This document shows, piece after piece, positions 46,016 to 54,833 of a stretch of DNA of 64,000 nt (its first letter is position 1; each line of letters begins with the position of its first letter). Source of the stretch: Pedobacter petrophilus (GTDB lineage Bacteria; Bacteroidota; Bacteroidia; Sphingobacteriales; Sphingobacteriaceae). Below the pieces are notes generated by a model that was not told the DNA's origin, did not search any database, and saw nothing but the letters and a program-made list of their open reading frames with translations. The position numbers and the translations under genes are program-made. The stretch spans positions 242,289 to 306,288 of the forward strand of contig NZ_WKKH01000001.1 in assembly GCF_009674725.1 (NCBI RefSeq), given 5' to 3'.

Positions 46016-46623
46016 ATACGTAAAAAAAATCCGAATAGATTCTTTGCTTTCTTTGGTTGGCGAACAAATAGCGTCTAATAAGGAGGAAATGAATTTCTTG
46101 ATGTTATGGCTTTAACCACCACGCTCTTCAGGCGCCGCTCCTTAAAAAAGGAGCGAAGTAGTTTCCCAAAACAAAAAGCTTTTAAACAGGGTTTATCTAA
46201 AATAACGATCTATTTTAAAGTGGTTTTGGGAAATTCATTATAATTTGTTTGCTTATATATAAAAGGATGTCATAATCCTTTGTTTTTCTGTCAAAACTTG
46301 TAAATTGCATAGATAAAAAGATACAATTTGTCAGTTTTATCCGGCAGGAAAATCCTTACACTAAACCGACAAAAACTAAATGCAGATAAAGTGCTAAATT
46401 CAAAAGCACTTTAAAACCTTTAAAACAGATATTACGTAGATAGATATCAGGATAAGCATATTTACAGCAACGATATTCTTACATAAATTTTTGGAGTTGC
46501 AGTAGTTCAAAAAGCTGTTTATCTCCCCACATGGCGCAATTGTTGATAAAATAAAGAAAACAGTACTATCTCTTTTTATAATATATTTTATAGTTTAGGG
46601 ACGTAGCTGTTAAGAAAGGTATT
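46016..46623. other. 608-bp spacer upstream of clpC
   Basis: No gene seen. It contains a perfect hairpin (CGCTCCTT / AAGGAGCG, 46136-46155) and an inverted pair GTTTCCCAAAA / TTTTGGGAAAT around 46161-46234. The 300 bp nearest clpC are AT-rich; no perfect TAnnTTTG box is seen, only the near match TAGTTTAG close to 46595. Confidence 0.55.
46136..46234. repeat. nested inverted repeats in the clpC upstream spacer
   Basis: A tight hairpin with 8-bp stem and AAAA loop (46136-46155) is followed by an 11-bp inverted pair (46161-46171 with 46223-46233) enclosing about 50 bp. It could be a transcription end signal for an unseen RNA or a small mobile remnant. Confidence 0.5.
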
Positions 46624-49176
46624 ATGGAAGCAAAATTTTCACCACAGGTTAAAGATGTAATCTCTTTTAGTAGGGAGGAAGCTCTCCGTTTAGGGCATGA
46701 TTACATTGGAACCGAACATTTATTATTGGGCCTCATCCGCGAAGGCGATGGTATGGCTATCAAAATTTTAAGATCGTTAGGAGTAGATACGGGTAAATTG
46801 CGCCGCTCAATTGAAGATGCTGTTCGCGGCACTTCGAGTGTTACAGTTAACTTAGGGAATATTCCGTTAACGAAACAAGCAGAAAAAGTTTTAAAAATTA
46901 CTTACTTAGAAGCTAAAATATTTAAAAGTGATTTAATTGGCACCGAACATTTATTGTTATCGGTTTTGAGAGATGATGATAATATTGCCTCACAAATCTT
47001 GTTACAATACGGGGTAACTTATGATGTTTTTAAACAGGAGGTAGAAGTGAATAAAAATGGTTTCAGAGATGATATTTCAAACAGCGCATCAACAGGTGGC
47101 GATGACGATTATCGTGAAGAAGAGAGCTTTAGCACCCCTAAAAAGGTTTCAGACATTAAATCAAAAACACCGGTTTTAGATAATTTTGGTCGTGATTTAA
47201 CAAAAGCTGCAGAAGAAGGTCGTTTAGATCCAATTGTTGGTCGTGAGAAAGAGATTGAGCGTGTTTCACAAATCTTATCTCGTAGGAAGAAAAACAATCC
47301 GATTTTAATTGGAGAGCCTGGTGTGGGTAAATCTGCAATTGCAGAAGGTTTAGCCTTACGCATTGTTCAGCGCAAAGTATCCCGTGTGCTTTTTGGCAAA
47401 CGTGTGGTAACATTGGATTTAGCATCTTTGGTTGCTGGTACCAAATACCGCGGTCAGTTCGAAGAGCGTATGAAAGCCGTGATGAACGAATTGGAGAAAT
47501 CTACAGATGTGATTTTATTTATCGATGAGATTCACACAATTGTTGGTGCTGGTGGTGCTTCTGGTTCATTAGATGCATCGAATATGTTTAAGCCGGCGCT
47601 GGCCAGGGGAGAAATTCAATGTATTGGGGCTACCACTTTAGATGAATATCGTCAGTATATTGAAAAAGATGGTGCTTTAGATCGTCGTTTCCAAAAAGTG
47701 ATGGTTGAACCTGCTACCCCGGATGAAACTGTTGAAATTTTAACGAGAATAAAAGATAAGTATGAAGAACACCATGGTGTAACCTATACTGACGAAGCTA
47801 TTTTAGCTTGCGTTAGCTTAACTTCCCGTTACATTTCAGATCGTTTCCTGCCGGATAAAGCGATCGATGCTTTAGATGAAGCCGGATCCCGAGTACATTT
47901 AACGAATATTCATGTTCCGCAAAATATTATTGATATTGAAGCGAAAATTGAAGATATTAAGTTAGAAAAAAATAAAGTTGTCCGTAGCCAGAAGTATGAA
48001 GAAGCAGCAAAACTTCGTGATACTGAGAAAAATTTAATTGAAGAATTAGATAAGGCAAAAGCAGAGTGGGAAGCAGAAACCAAGACCAAACGTTACGAAG
48101 TATCAGAAGATAATGTAGCTGAAGTTGTTGCCATGATGACTGGTATTCCGGTTCAGCGTGTTGGACAGACTGATAGCCAGAAGCTTTTGAACATGTACGA
48201 TAAAGTAGCCGAAAAAATTATAGGTCAGGATGATGCGATTAAGAAATTAACCAAAGCTATCCAGCGTACAAGAGCAGGGTTAAAGGATCCGAAAAAACCA
48301 ATTGGCTCATTTATTTTCCTAGGTCCTACCGGAGTTGGTAAAACAGAATTAGCAAAAGAACTGGCTCGTTTTATGTTTGATAGTGATGATTCACTAATTC
48401 AAATTGACATGAGTGAATACATGGAGAAGTTCGCAGTATCACGTTTAGTGGGTGCGCCTCCGGGATACGTAGGTTATGAAGAAGGAGGACAGTTAACTGA
48501 AAAAGTTAGAAGAAAACCATATGCAGTGATCTTATTGGATGAGATTGAGAAAGCGCATCCAGATGTATTCAATATCCTGTTACAGGTTTTAGATGAAGGA
48601 CAGTTAACTGATAGTTTAGGTCGAAAAGTTGATTTTAGAAATACGATCATCATTATGACTTCAAACATTGGTGCCCGTCAATTGAAAGATTTTGGTCAGG
48701 GTGTTGGTTTCTCTACTTCAGCGAAAACAAACCAGGCAGAATCGCACAGTCGTGGTGTGATTGAAGGTGCATTGAAACGTGCTTTTGCTCCTGAATTCTT
48801 AAACCGGGTTGATGATGTGGTTGTATTCAACAGCTTAGGTAAAGAAGAAATCTTCAGGATTATCGATATTGAATTAAAAGCTTTATTTGGTCGTGTTCAT
48901 ACCTTAGGTTATGAAATTGCGTTAACTGAAAATGCAAAGGAATATATCGCTGAGAAAGGCTTCGACAGTAACTTCGGTGCCCGTCCGTTAAAAAGAGCAA
49001 TTCAGAAATACCTGGAAGATCCAATTGCAGAGGAAATTTTAAAAGGTGAATTGTCCCAAGGCGACGTATTGGAAATTGATTACGAAAAAGAAACCGAATT
49101 GATTTCAATTAATCATCGAAAAGGCGAAAAGAAAAAAGAAGAGCCTAAGAAAGAAGAAGATTCTTCAAGCAAATAA
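46624..49176 (+). CDS. clpC: ATP-dependent Clp protease ATP-binding subunit ClpC
   Basis: Hsp100 unfoldase that feeds proteins to ClpP. 850 residues. Two Clp-N repeats (about 1-140) are followed by AAA-1 with GEPGVGKS near residue 230 and DEIHTIVGAG. The UVR/M-domain coiled coil (about 440-480) marks ClpC as opposed to ClpA. AAA-2 has GPTGVGKT near residue 567. The tail is Lys/Glu-rich. No ctsR or mcsAB genes are adjacent, unlike in Firmicutes. Confidence 0.95.
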   Translation: MEAKFSPQVKDVISFSREEALRLGHDYIGTEHLLLGLIREGDGMAIKILRSLGVDTGKLRRSIEDAVRGTSSVTVNLGNIPLTKQAEKVLKITYLEAKIFKSDLIGTEHLLLSVLRDDDNIASQILLQYGVTYDVFKQEVEVNKNGFRDDISNSASTGGDDDYREEESFSTPKKVSDIKSKTPVLDNFGRDLTKAAEEGRLDPIVGREKEIERVSQILSRRKKNNPILIGEPGVGKSAIAEGLALRIVQRKVSRVLFGKRVVTLDLASLVAGTKYRGQFEERMKAVMNELEKSTDVILFIDEIHTIVGAGGASGSLDASNMFKPALARGEIQCIGATTLDEYRQYIEKDGALDRRFQKVMVEPATPDETVEILTRIKDKYEEHHGVTYTDEAILACVSLTSRYISDRFLPDKAIDALDEAGSRVHLTNIHVPQNIIDIEAKIEDIKLEKNKVVRSQKYEEAAKLRDTEKNLIEELDKAKAEWEAETKTKRYEVSEDNVAEVVAMMTGIPVQRVGQTDSQKLLNMYDKVAEKIIGQDDAIKKLTKAIQRTRAGLKDPKKPIGSFIFLGPTGVGKTELAKELARFMFDSDDSLIQIDMSEYMEKFAVSRLVGAPPGYVGYEEGGQLTEKVRRKPYAVILLDEIEKAHPDVFNILLQVLDEGQLTDSLGRKVDFRNTIIIMTSNIGARQLKDFGQGVGFSTSAKTNQAESHSRGVIEGALKRAFAPEFLNRVDDVVVFNSLGKEEIFRIIDIELKALFGRVHTLGYEIALTENAKEYIAEKGFDSNFGARPLKRAIQKYLEDPIAEEILKGELSQGDVLEIDYEKETELISINHRKGEKKKEEPKKEEDSSSK

Positions 49177-49180
49177 GTTT

Positions 49181-49213
49181 AAACTCCTGACGAAAGTCGG
49201 GAGTTTTTTTTGC
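49181..49213 (+). terminator. intrinsic terminator after clpC
   Basis: 10-bp stem AACTCCTGAC / GTCGGGAGTT (one G-U pair) with a GAAA tetraloop and a run of eight Ts. Confidence 0.92.
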
Positions 49214-49528
49214 ATAACTGAGAAAATGTTTTCATCTATAGTCTAATATAAATCAGGGAAGGAATCGATCGATAATATCAAAAAACTGTATGTTCAGCAG
49301 CATTGTCTGAGTTCAGATTAGGCCAAAGGGCGTAGTAAATGCACGGGTATTTACCAAGGAGAAAACTACATTTCGTGGCGGATTGCCGATGATTTCAAAG
49401 TTGGAAACGGGACACAGATCCCTAAGTATTGACTTTTATCAATCGGAAATTGTCAAAATACTTTAAAATCTGTATTTTTGATCATACAATATAAGATTTT
49501 TTTTGATTTTTAAGGCTACATTTGCGCC
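49214..49528. other. spacer after clpC with possible coding remnant
   Basis: No intact gene. A stop-to-stop frame at 49322-49432 encodes a 36-residue peptide with a protein-like end (WRIADDFKVGNGTQIPKY) but no start codon, so it could be a decayed gene end. A promoter box lies at the right edge. Confidence 0.4.
49517..49524 (+). promoter_or_regulatory. -7 box for the 49529 gene
   Basis: TACATTTG matches TAnnTTTG and ends four bases before the ATG. A second TATTTTTG lies at 49473-49480. Predicts a leaderless mRNA. Confidence 0.55.
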
Positions 49529-50134
49529 ATGAGAATCAAACTTGCTCTTCTGCTGATATCATCTTTAAGTGTTTCTTTATATGTTAAGGCACAAAATAAT
49601 TTGATTACTAATGATGCCAACATCACGATCAAAAATTTAGTTGAAAACCGCATTGGTTTTAATAAAACACTAATTAAATCACGTGAAATTCAAATAGCAA
49701 ATCTTCCTAAACCCCAATATATTTTTAATCAGCCTGGCTCTCATACCGTCAATTTCGAAAATTTAAATTTTAGCATTGAAAATAAAAAGATTGTATCCAT
49801 AGCAGAGATCCCTTTATCTAAAGCTGCTCTTAATATAATTAATGAACGTTTAATCGTGCTTGATAAGATGCAATATGCCTATAGTGAAAGCTCGAATCTT
49901 GAATATCTATCAGGAGAAAAAGATAGGCGCGTAGCATTCAATAATGACAGACAGTTTTTCTCTGTCCTAAAAAGCTTAAAGTCTACCATTACTGAAATCA
50001 GTACTTTGGCAAAAGCAGATGATCAGAAAGCATCTGTGGAAAATGCATTGGCAAAATGGAAACAGCCACATATCGATTGGCAATTTTTTAGCCAAATTGT
50101 GGTGAAGGAAACGCAGTTTACTTTAGGTAAATAG
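49529..50134 (+). CDS. secreted hypothetical protein
   Basis: 201 residues with a signal peptide (MRIKLALLLISSLSVSLYVKAQ). No family recognised. The mature part is mostly helical, with a short strand-rich stretch (about 65-95). Periplasmic location is likely. Convergent with the ATP-grasp gene. Confidence 0.72.
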   Translation: MRIKLALLLISSLSVSLYVKAQNNLITNDANITIKNLVENRIGFNKTLIKSREIQIANLPKPQYIFNQPGSHTVNFENLNFSIENKKIVSIAEIPLSKAALNIINERLIVLDKMQYAYSESSNLEYLSGEKDRRVAFNNDRQFFSVLKSLKSTITEISTLAKADDQKASVENALAKWKQPHIDWQFFSQIVVKETQFTLGK

Positions 50135-50202
50135 TTTTTTAATCAGGATTTATTGTCATTAACATACGAGTACAAATCTCATTCAATTTTCGCTTATCTC
50201 AT

Positions 50203-51075
50203 TCAAATTAGTTTTTTCAAGGCTTGATAATATCTTTCATAGTTTAGTGGATCAGTGTTGAGGAATAAAAACGGTTCAATCAACTCTAGTTCCATCAATA
50301 AAAATTTTTCGTTAACAAATGTTCCATCTACTCTTGCATAGAGACAATCTTTTGCAAAAAGGTTAACGTATGCTGATGCTGTATCAATTAAAGACTGATC
50401 AGGATTTTGGGGGTGAACCGATCCGCCATGCGATGGCTGAACCCTGAAATCACCATCCTTAACTTTTTTAACCAGACAGTGACTGTAGATTCCGTTGAAA
50501 AAAATGAACGACCATTCGCCGTGCTCAACTATCTCCGACAAAAATGGCTGGATGATAAAATCTTCATCCTGAATAAGTAAAGTTAATTTCGAAATAACTT
50601 CATCAATATTGTCTTTAGTAACTTTAAAAGTGTTTTTCGCTCCGCCACTGATGCAAGGCTTAACAATTAGCTGATCGGTATGGTAGAAATCAAAGAAATT
50701 TTCAAGAATTACTTTCTCATTTTTATAGATAAAAGAGCACGGCGTAATCGCCAATCCAGCGGCTTCAATTTCTTGGAGATATTGCTTATCAGTATTCCAC
50801 CTCACCACATCAATTGGATTAAGTAATTTTATTTTCTTTTCCTCAAGGTGGTTTAGCCATAGGTAAAAGTCAGTAATCAGATCAAAATAATCCCATGGCG
50901 ACTTTAATATTGCAAGTTGATAATTTTCCCAATTTACTTTTGGATCATTCCAGATTACCATCTCAATATTTAACCCCTTTTCTTGCAGAAATATTAATAG
51001 CCGCTGATCTTCACTTTCAACGGTTTGACTGTCATAAGCGCCCTGATCGTGGTACGTAACTAAAGCAATATTCAT
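50203..51075 (-). CDS. ATP-grasp family protein (DcsG/RimK-like)
   Basis: 290-residue cytosolic ATP-grasp enzyme. The pre-ATP-grasp part has ILKSPWDYFD. The ATP-binding lysine is in LIVKPCISGGAKNTF, the hinge QPFLSEIVEHGEWSF, and the metal-binding end LMELELIEPFLFL. It resembles the group that includes the cycloserine-ring enzyme DcsG, which join a carboxylate to an amine. No other cycloserine genes are near, so the product is unknown. Confidence 0.82.
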   Translation of the reverse strand: MNIALVTYHDQGAYDSQTVESEDQRLLIFLQEKGLNIEMVIWNDPKVNWENYQLAILKSPWDYFDLITDFYLWLNHLEEKKIKLLNPIDVVRWNTDKQYLQEIEAAGLAITPCSFIYKNEKVILENFFDFYHTDQLIVKPCISGGAKNTFKVTKDNIDEVISKLTLLIQDEDFIIQPFLSEIVEHGEWSFIFFNGIYSHCLVKKVKDGDFRVQPSHGGSVHPQNPDQSLIDTASAYVNLFAKDCLYARVDGTFVNEKFLLMELELIEPFLFLNTDPLNYERYYQALKKLI

Positions 51076-51115
51076 TTCTAAAACTAAGTTTTATTGAACT
51101 AACCGGCAAATAAAT

Positions 51116-52183
51116 CTAAAACAAAGACATCTGATCGCCAGGCACTTTAAATAAGGAATGATCTAAAATAATCTCAGTAGTATTTAAGCCATTTAACCTG
51201 GAATGGAGCTTGAAACTATCTCTAATCATTTTTGCAATATTTCCATCACCACGCATTCGGTCTCCGAACCGGCTATCATTTACATTTCCACTATGGCAGC
51301 TTTGGATCATATGCCATACCTTGTCAAATCGATCCGGAAAATTTTTACGCAGCCAGTCTTCAAATATTTGTGCAATTGCACCATTCAACCTGACTACTGT
51401 GTACCCTGCTTTTACTGCGCCAGCTGCCGCAACAGATTTGAGAATTTTCGGAATTTCATGATCACTCAGTCCGGGAATCAATGGTGCAACCATCACGCCT
51501 GTGGGGATTCCAGCTTTACTTAACTGTTCTACTATTTTCAATCGTTGTTTTGCAGTAGTTGTTCTGGGTTCCATCACCTGCCGTAAATCTTCATTCAAAC
51601 TGTTAATAGATACATATACCATACATAGATTCAGTTTCGCCATTTCTTGCAGAATATCCTGGTCCCTTAAGATCAAAGAATTTTTGGTGATCATTCCGAT
51701 AGGCTGCCTGTATTCCAGGGCAATTTCCAGCAGTTGCCTGGTTAATTTAAACTTGCGTTCTGCAGGTTGATAGCAATCTGTATTTCCAGATAGCGAAATA
51801 GTGGAAGCATCCCATCCTTTCTTTTCTAAAAACTTTTTAAAAAGGGCAGGAGCGTCTTGCTTTACAATAATTTTTTGCTCAAATGCTAAGCCAGCGCTAT
51901 AACCCCAATACTGATGCGAATTTCTAGCGTAACAATAGGTACAGCCGTGTTCACAGCCCTGATAGGGGTTGAGTGAATAAGCCATTCCAACATCGGGACT
52001 GGTAACCTTGTTCACAATGGTTTTCGAGTTTTCAAAAATAAACGATGTTTTCCGATCGGTTTCTTCCCAATCATCAATGCCCTCATCATGCTCTTTCACA
52101 TACACATCTTTTAAAAACTTATTATGCGGATTTACCTGAGCACCTCTTCCCTTGAAATATTGATTTTTTTCATTACCTGCCAT
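51116..52183 (-). CDS. PA0069-family radical SAM protein
   Basis: 355 residues. The cluster motif is C-X3-C-X2-C at Cys77, Cys81 and Cys84 (YQGCEHGCTYCYARNSH), as in the PA0069/Rv2578c family related to spore photoproduct lyase. SLSGNTDCYQPAERKFKLTR is a second family block. Reaction unknown. It is co-directional with the ATP-grasp gene, 40 bp upstream of it. Confidence 0.92.
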   Translation of the reverse strand: MAGNEKNQYFKGRGAQVNPHNKFLKDVYVKEHDEGIDDWEETDRKTSFIFENSKTIVNKVTSPDVGMAYSLNPYQGCEHGCTYCYARNSHQYWGYSAGLAFEQKIIVKQDAPALFKKFLEKKGWDASTISLSGNTDCYQPAERKFKLTRQLLEIALEYRQPIGMITKNSLILRDQDILQEMAKLNLCMVYVSINSLNEDLRQVMEPRTTTAKQRLKIVEQLSKAGIPTGVMVAPLIPGLSDHEIPKILKSVAAAGAVKAGYTVVRLNGAIAQIFEDWLRKNFPDRFDKVWHMIQSCHSGNVNDSRFGDRMRGDGNIAKMIRDSFKLHSRLNGLNTTEIILDHSLFKVPGDQMSLF

Positions 52184-52238
52184 GAAATAAAATTACTAAA
52201 AAAATTAGCAATTTGCTTTGATGTGGAAAGAATGTTAA

Positions 52239-53486
52239 TTATTTAGAAATGCTGTTTTTAGGGAGCGGAATATAATCCATCGGCACCATATCCGCAACCT
52301 TCTCATATGCCCAATACCCTTCAAAAAGTAAGGATCTTGAATCATAAATACCACCATTTTCGTAAAATCGTACACCTTCACTCATTAAGTTGGCAACAGA
52401 AATCTCATTCTCTGGTACATCCAGCGGTCTGAAAATCCAGAATCCTGTGTTCGAATAAGCGAGCGATTCTTTCTCTTTAGTATATTGAACTAAGAGCGCG
52501 TCGGTGTAGCTGATGTATTTCAAATTCTGGTTGAAATCATGAACCAGCGTATCCGTTAGCACCTCTGCTCTTGAAAATTTATCGATGGTACGGGGCATTT
52601 CCTTCTGTTTTGTCCAAAAAGAAAGTAAAGCCGTATCAATTTTTCCTGCCGTTTTCCTCACCCCGGTTTTTTCTGGTAACGTTTTCAGTTTCTCCAGGTT
52701 AGCATTGATCAGGTATTCCGGGTAGCGATTTGGATTTGGTATTTTAATCATTTTATTGATGATGAAACCTTCCTCTTTCGTTTTGTTGGCATACAAAGAC
52801 CTGAAGAAATGTTGCGAAGAACCATAGTAAGCAATCTCCCTAGCAGCGACATATTTTTTCTTTTTAGCTGTAGAGGCTTTCAACTCTTCAAAGAAAGGGT
52901 GACCTGAATAATAAATGATATGTGTACGGGAATTGAACTCGAAATGATCGAGCATATATTTTAGCCGATAGCCTAAGGCCTTATTTTCAACCACCAGGAA
53001 CTCAGTTGTTGAAACTGTTAATGTACTTTTAGTGATGTCAAAATCAACATTTAATACCTGGGGATTAAGGATTTTGCACTGCAACGCATTTGGCGTTTTG
53101 CCAATAAAAAACTCTTTAAACTGATTAATATACTTCTGCCTGTTTGGATCTGCCCGAACAGTCACCTCATCTAGCTGCGCTACATTTTCTTTCAATACTA
53201 AATCTACCTGAACCGATTGATCGGCAATAATCACACTTTTAGAGTAGGGGAGGTAACCCACAATTTGAACCAGTAAATCATAACTGCCAGGCTTTAAATT
53301 AGAAAGTTTAAACTTTCCATCATTATCGGCCACTGTAGCGATTTTGTAGCCACTCAAATAAATACTTGCGCCGGGTAAGCCATCTTTTTTGTCTCTCACT
53401 ATTCCGCTAATGGAAAACGTATTCTGAGCGATAGCGTTGGTAAAAGTGAAGAGAAATATTAAGGAAGCCAGCAGACTTTTGATCAT
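52239..53486 (-). CDS. exported protein with carboxypeptidase-regulatory-like domain (paralogue A)
   Basis: 415 residues from the Met that opens the signal peptide MIKSLLASLIFLFTFTNAIAQ; an upstream start would add eight hydrophobic residues. An N-terminal CarboxypepD_reg-like beta-sandwich (about 22-105, GLPGASIYLSGYKIATVADN) is followed by a 300-residue domain of unknown family. The C-terminus ends with DSRSLLFEGYWAYEKVADMVPMDYIP. The upstream neighbour is a clear paralogue. Probably periplasmic or surface exposed. Confidence 0.85.
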   Translation of the reverse strand: MIKSLLASLIFLFTFTNAIAQNTFSISGIVRDKKDGLPGASIYLSGYKIATVADNDGKFKLSNLKPGSYDLLVQIVGYLPYSKSVIIADQSVQVDLVLKENVAQLDEVTVRADPNRQKYINQFKEFFIGKTPNALQCKILNPQVLNVDFDITKSTLTVSTTEFLVVENKALGYRLKYMLDHFEFNSRTHIIYYSGHPFFEELKASTAKKKKYVAAREIAYYGSSQHFFRSLYANKTKEEGFIINKMIKIPNPNRYPEYLINANLEKLKTLPEKTGVRKTAGKIDTALLSFWTKQKEMPRTIDKFSRAEVLTDTLVHDFNQNLKYISYTDALLVQYTKEKESLAYSNTGFWIFRPLDVPENEISVANLMSEGVRFYENGGIYDSRSLLFEGYWAYEKVADMVPMDYIPLPKNSISK

Positions 53487-53546
53487 AACAGCGAATGTAA
53501 ACAAAAGCAATAATATTGTAAATGCCAGCCAACTATTTTAACATTT

Positions 53547-54782
53547 TTAAGGACTACTTTTTGTTGAAACCGGGATATAATCCATGGGTACGCTATCGGC
53601 AATCTTTTCCCAGGCCCAATATCCTGCAAATAACATACTTCTGCTATTATAAATACCTCCATTTTCATAAAAATATACCGGGCTAATCTGCAAAGTAACT
53701 GTAGAAACCTGGTTCTCGCCCATATCAAGCGGTCTTGGTATTGATAAGCCAATACTGTTACTGAACATTGGATTTTCCTTTTCTTTGGTATAAGAAATGA
53801 ATAATTTATCAGAAAAATTTATTTTTTTAATACTGGTGTTCACGGTCTTAACCAATGTATCCTGCAAAATATTTGCCCGGCTTAAAATTGCTATCTCAGC
53901 AGGTTGTTTTTTCTTCCTCAGCCAGTAGGTTAGTGAATCATCATGACCAACATAAATTGTTTTTTCTTCATTCAACTTCTTTTTAGTCAGGCGATTTATA
54001 TTGGCCTTAATGAGACTATCAGGTGGCCTGTTAGCATTTGGCTGCATAACCATTTTATTAATGATAAATCCTTCTTCAGTTGCCTTCTTACGATAAAGTG
54101 ACTTAAAAAAATGTTGTGGAGAACCGAGATAGGCAGATAAGCGTTTCTTTTCCCAATTCTTTTTCTGTCTTGCAGAACCATTTAAATCTTCAAAGTATGG
54201 GAAACCTTCGTAGTAAATGATGCGTGATTTACCCTCAAACTGGAAGAGATTCAACAGGTATTTTATGTTGTAACCCAAGGCTTTGTTCTCGATAATCAGG
54301 AACTGATTGGTTTTGACGGTTAGCACAGATTCATCTTTATCATAATCAACCATTAACACATTTGGGTTAAGCAATCTGCACTGCTTTGAATTTGGAGTTG
54401 TGCCAATAAAGAAATCTTTGAACATGTTAATATAATGTTCCCGGTTCGGATCTGGCTTGATGGTTACTTCAGCCAATTGCGTAACACTTTCCGTTAAAGT
54501 GAGATTAATATTGATGGATTTATCGGCGATAACTACATTTTTATTCAGCGGAGTAAAGCCAATTAACTGTATCAGCAGGTCGTAATTGCCTGGATTTAAT
54601 CTTAAGTTGAACTTACCATCGTTATCTGAAACCGTTGCAATCTGATAACCGCTTACATAAATCCCGGCTCCCGGGAGTGCTTCCCCCCGGCCGTCTTTAA
54701 TTGTTCCTGATAAAGTAAACTGTTGACTAAAACAGGTCAGCGAGATTAAAATAAAGAACAAATTTAGACAGGTCAATTTCAT
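53547..54782 (-). CDS. exported protein with carboxypeptidase-regulatory-like domain (paralogue B)
   Basis: 411 residues with signal peptide ending LTCFSQ. Same layout as its downstream neighbour: regulatory domain (ALPGAGIYVSGYQIATVSDN), then the unknown 300-residue domain with YINMFKDFFIGTTPNSKQC (A: YINQFKEFFIGKTPNALQC) and ending GYWAWEKIADSVPMDYIP. The gap to paralogue A is 60 bp. A tandem duplication that has diverged throughout. A TAGATTTG box (54815-54822, minus strand) may be its promoter. Confidence 0.87.
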   Translation of the reverse strand: MKLTCLNLFFILISLTCFSQQFTLSGTIKDGRGEALPGAGIYVSGYQIATVSDNDGKFNLRLNPGNYDLLIQLIGFTPLNKNVVIADKSININLTLTESVTQLAEVTIKPDPNREHYINMFKDFFIGTTPNSKQCRLLNPNVLMVDYDKDESVLTVKTNQFLIIENKALGYNIKYLLNLFQFEGKSRIIYYEGFPYFEDLNGSARQKKNWEKKRLSAYLGSPQHFFKSLYRKKATEEGFIINKMVMQPNANRPPDSLIKANINRLTKKKLNEEKTIYVGHDDSLTYWLRKKKQPAEIAILSRANILQDTLVKTVNTSIKKINFSDKLFISYTKEKENPMFSNSIGLSIPRPLDMGENQVSTVTLQISPVYFYENGGIYNSRSMLFAGYWAWEKIADSVPMDYIPVSTKSSP

Positions 54783-54833
54783 GTTTTAAAACTAATCTTT
54801 TAGTTTTAAAATAACAAATCTATCATGGTAGAT

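Noticed and set aside
49322..49432. 36-residue peptide ending DDFKVGNGTQIPKY as a gene
   Set aside because: The frame has no start codon and is bounded by stops on both sides; kept only as a possible remnant in the spacer entry.
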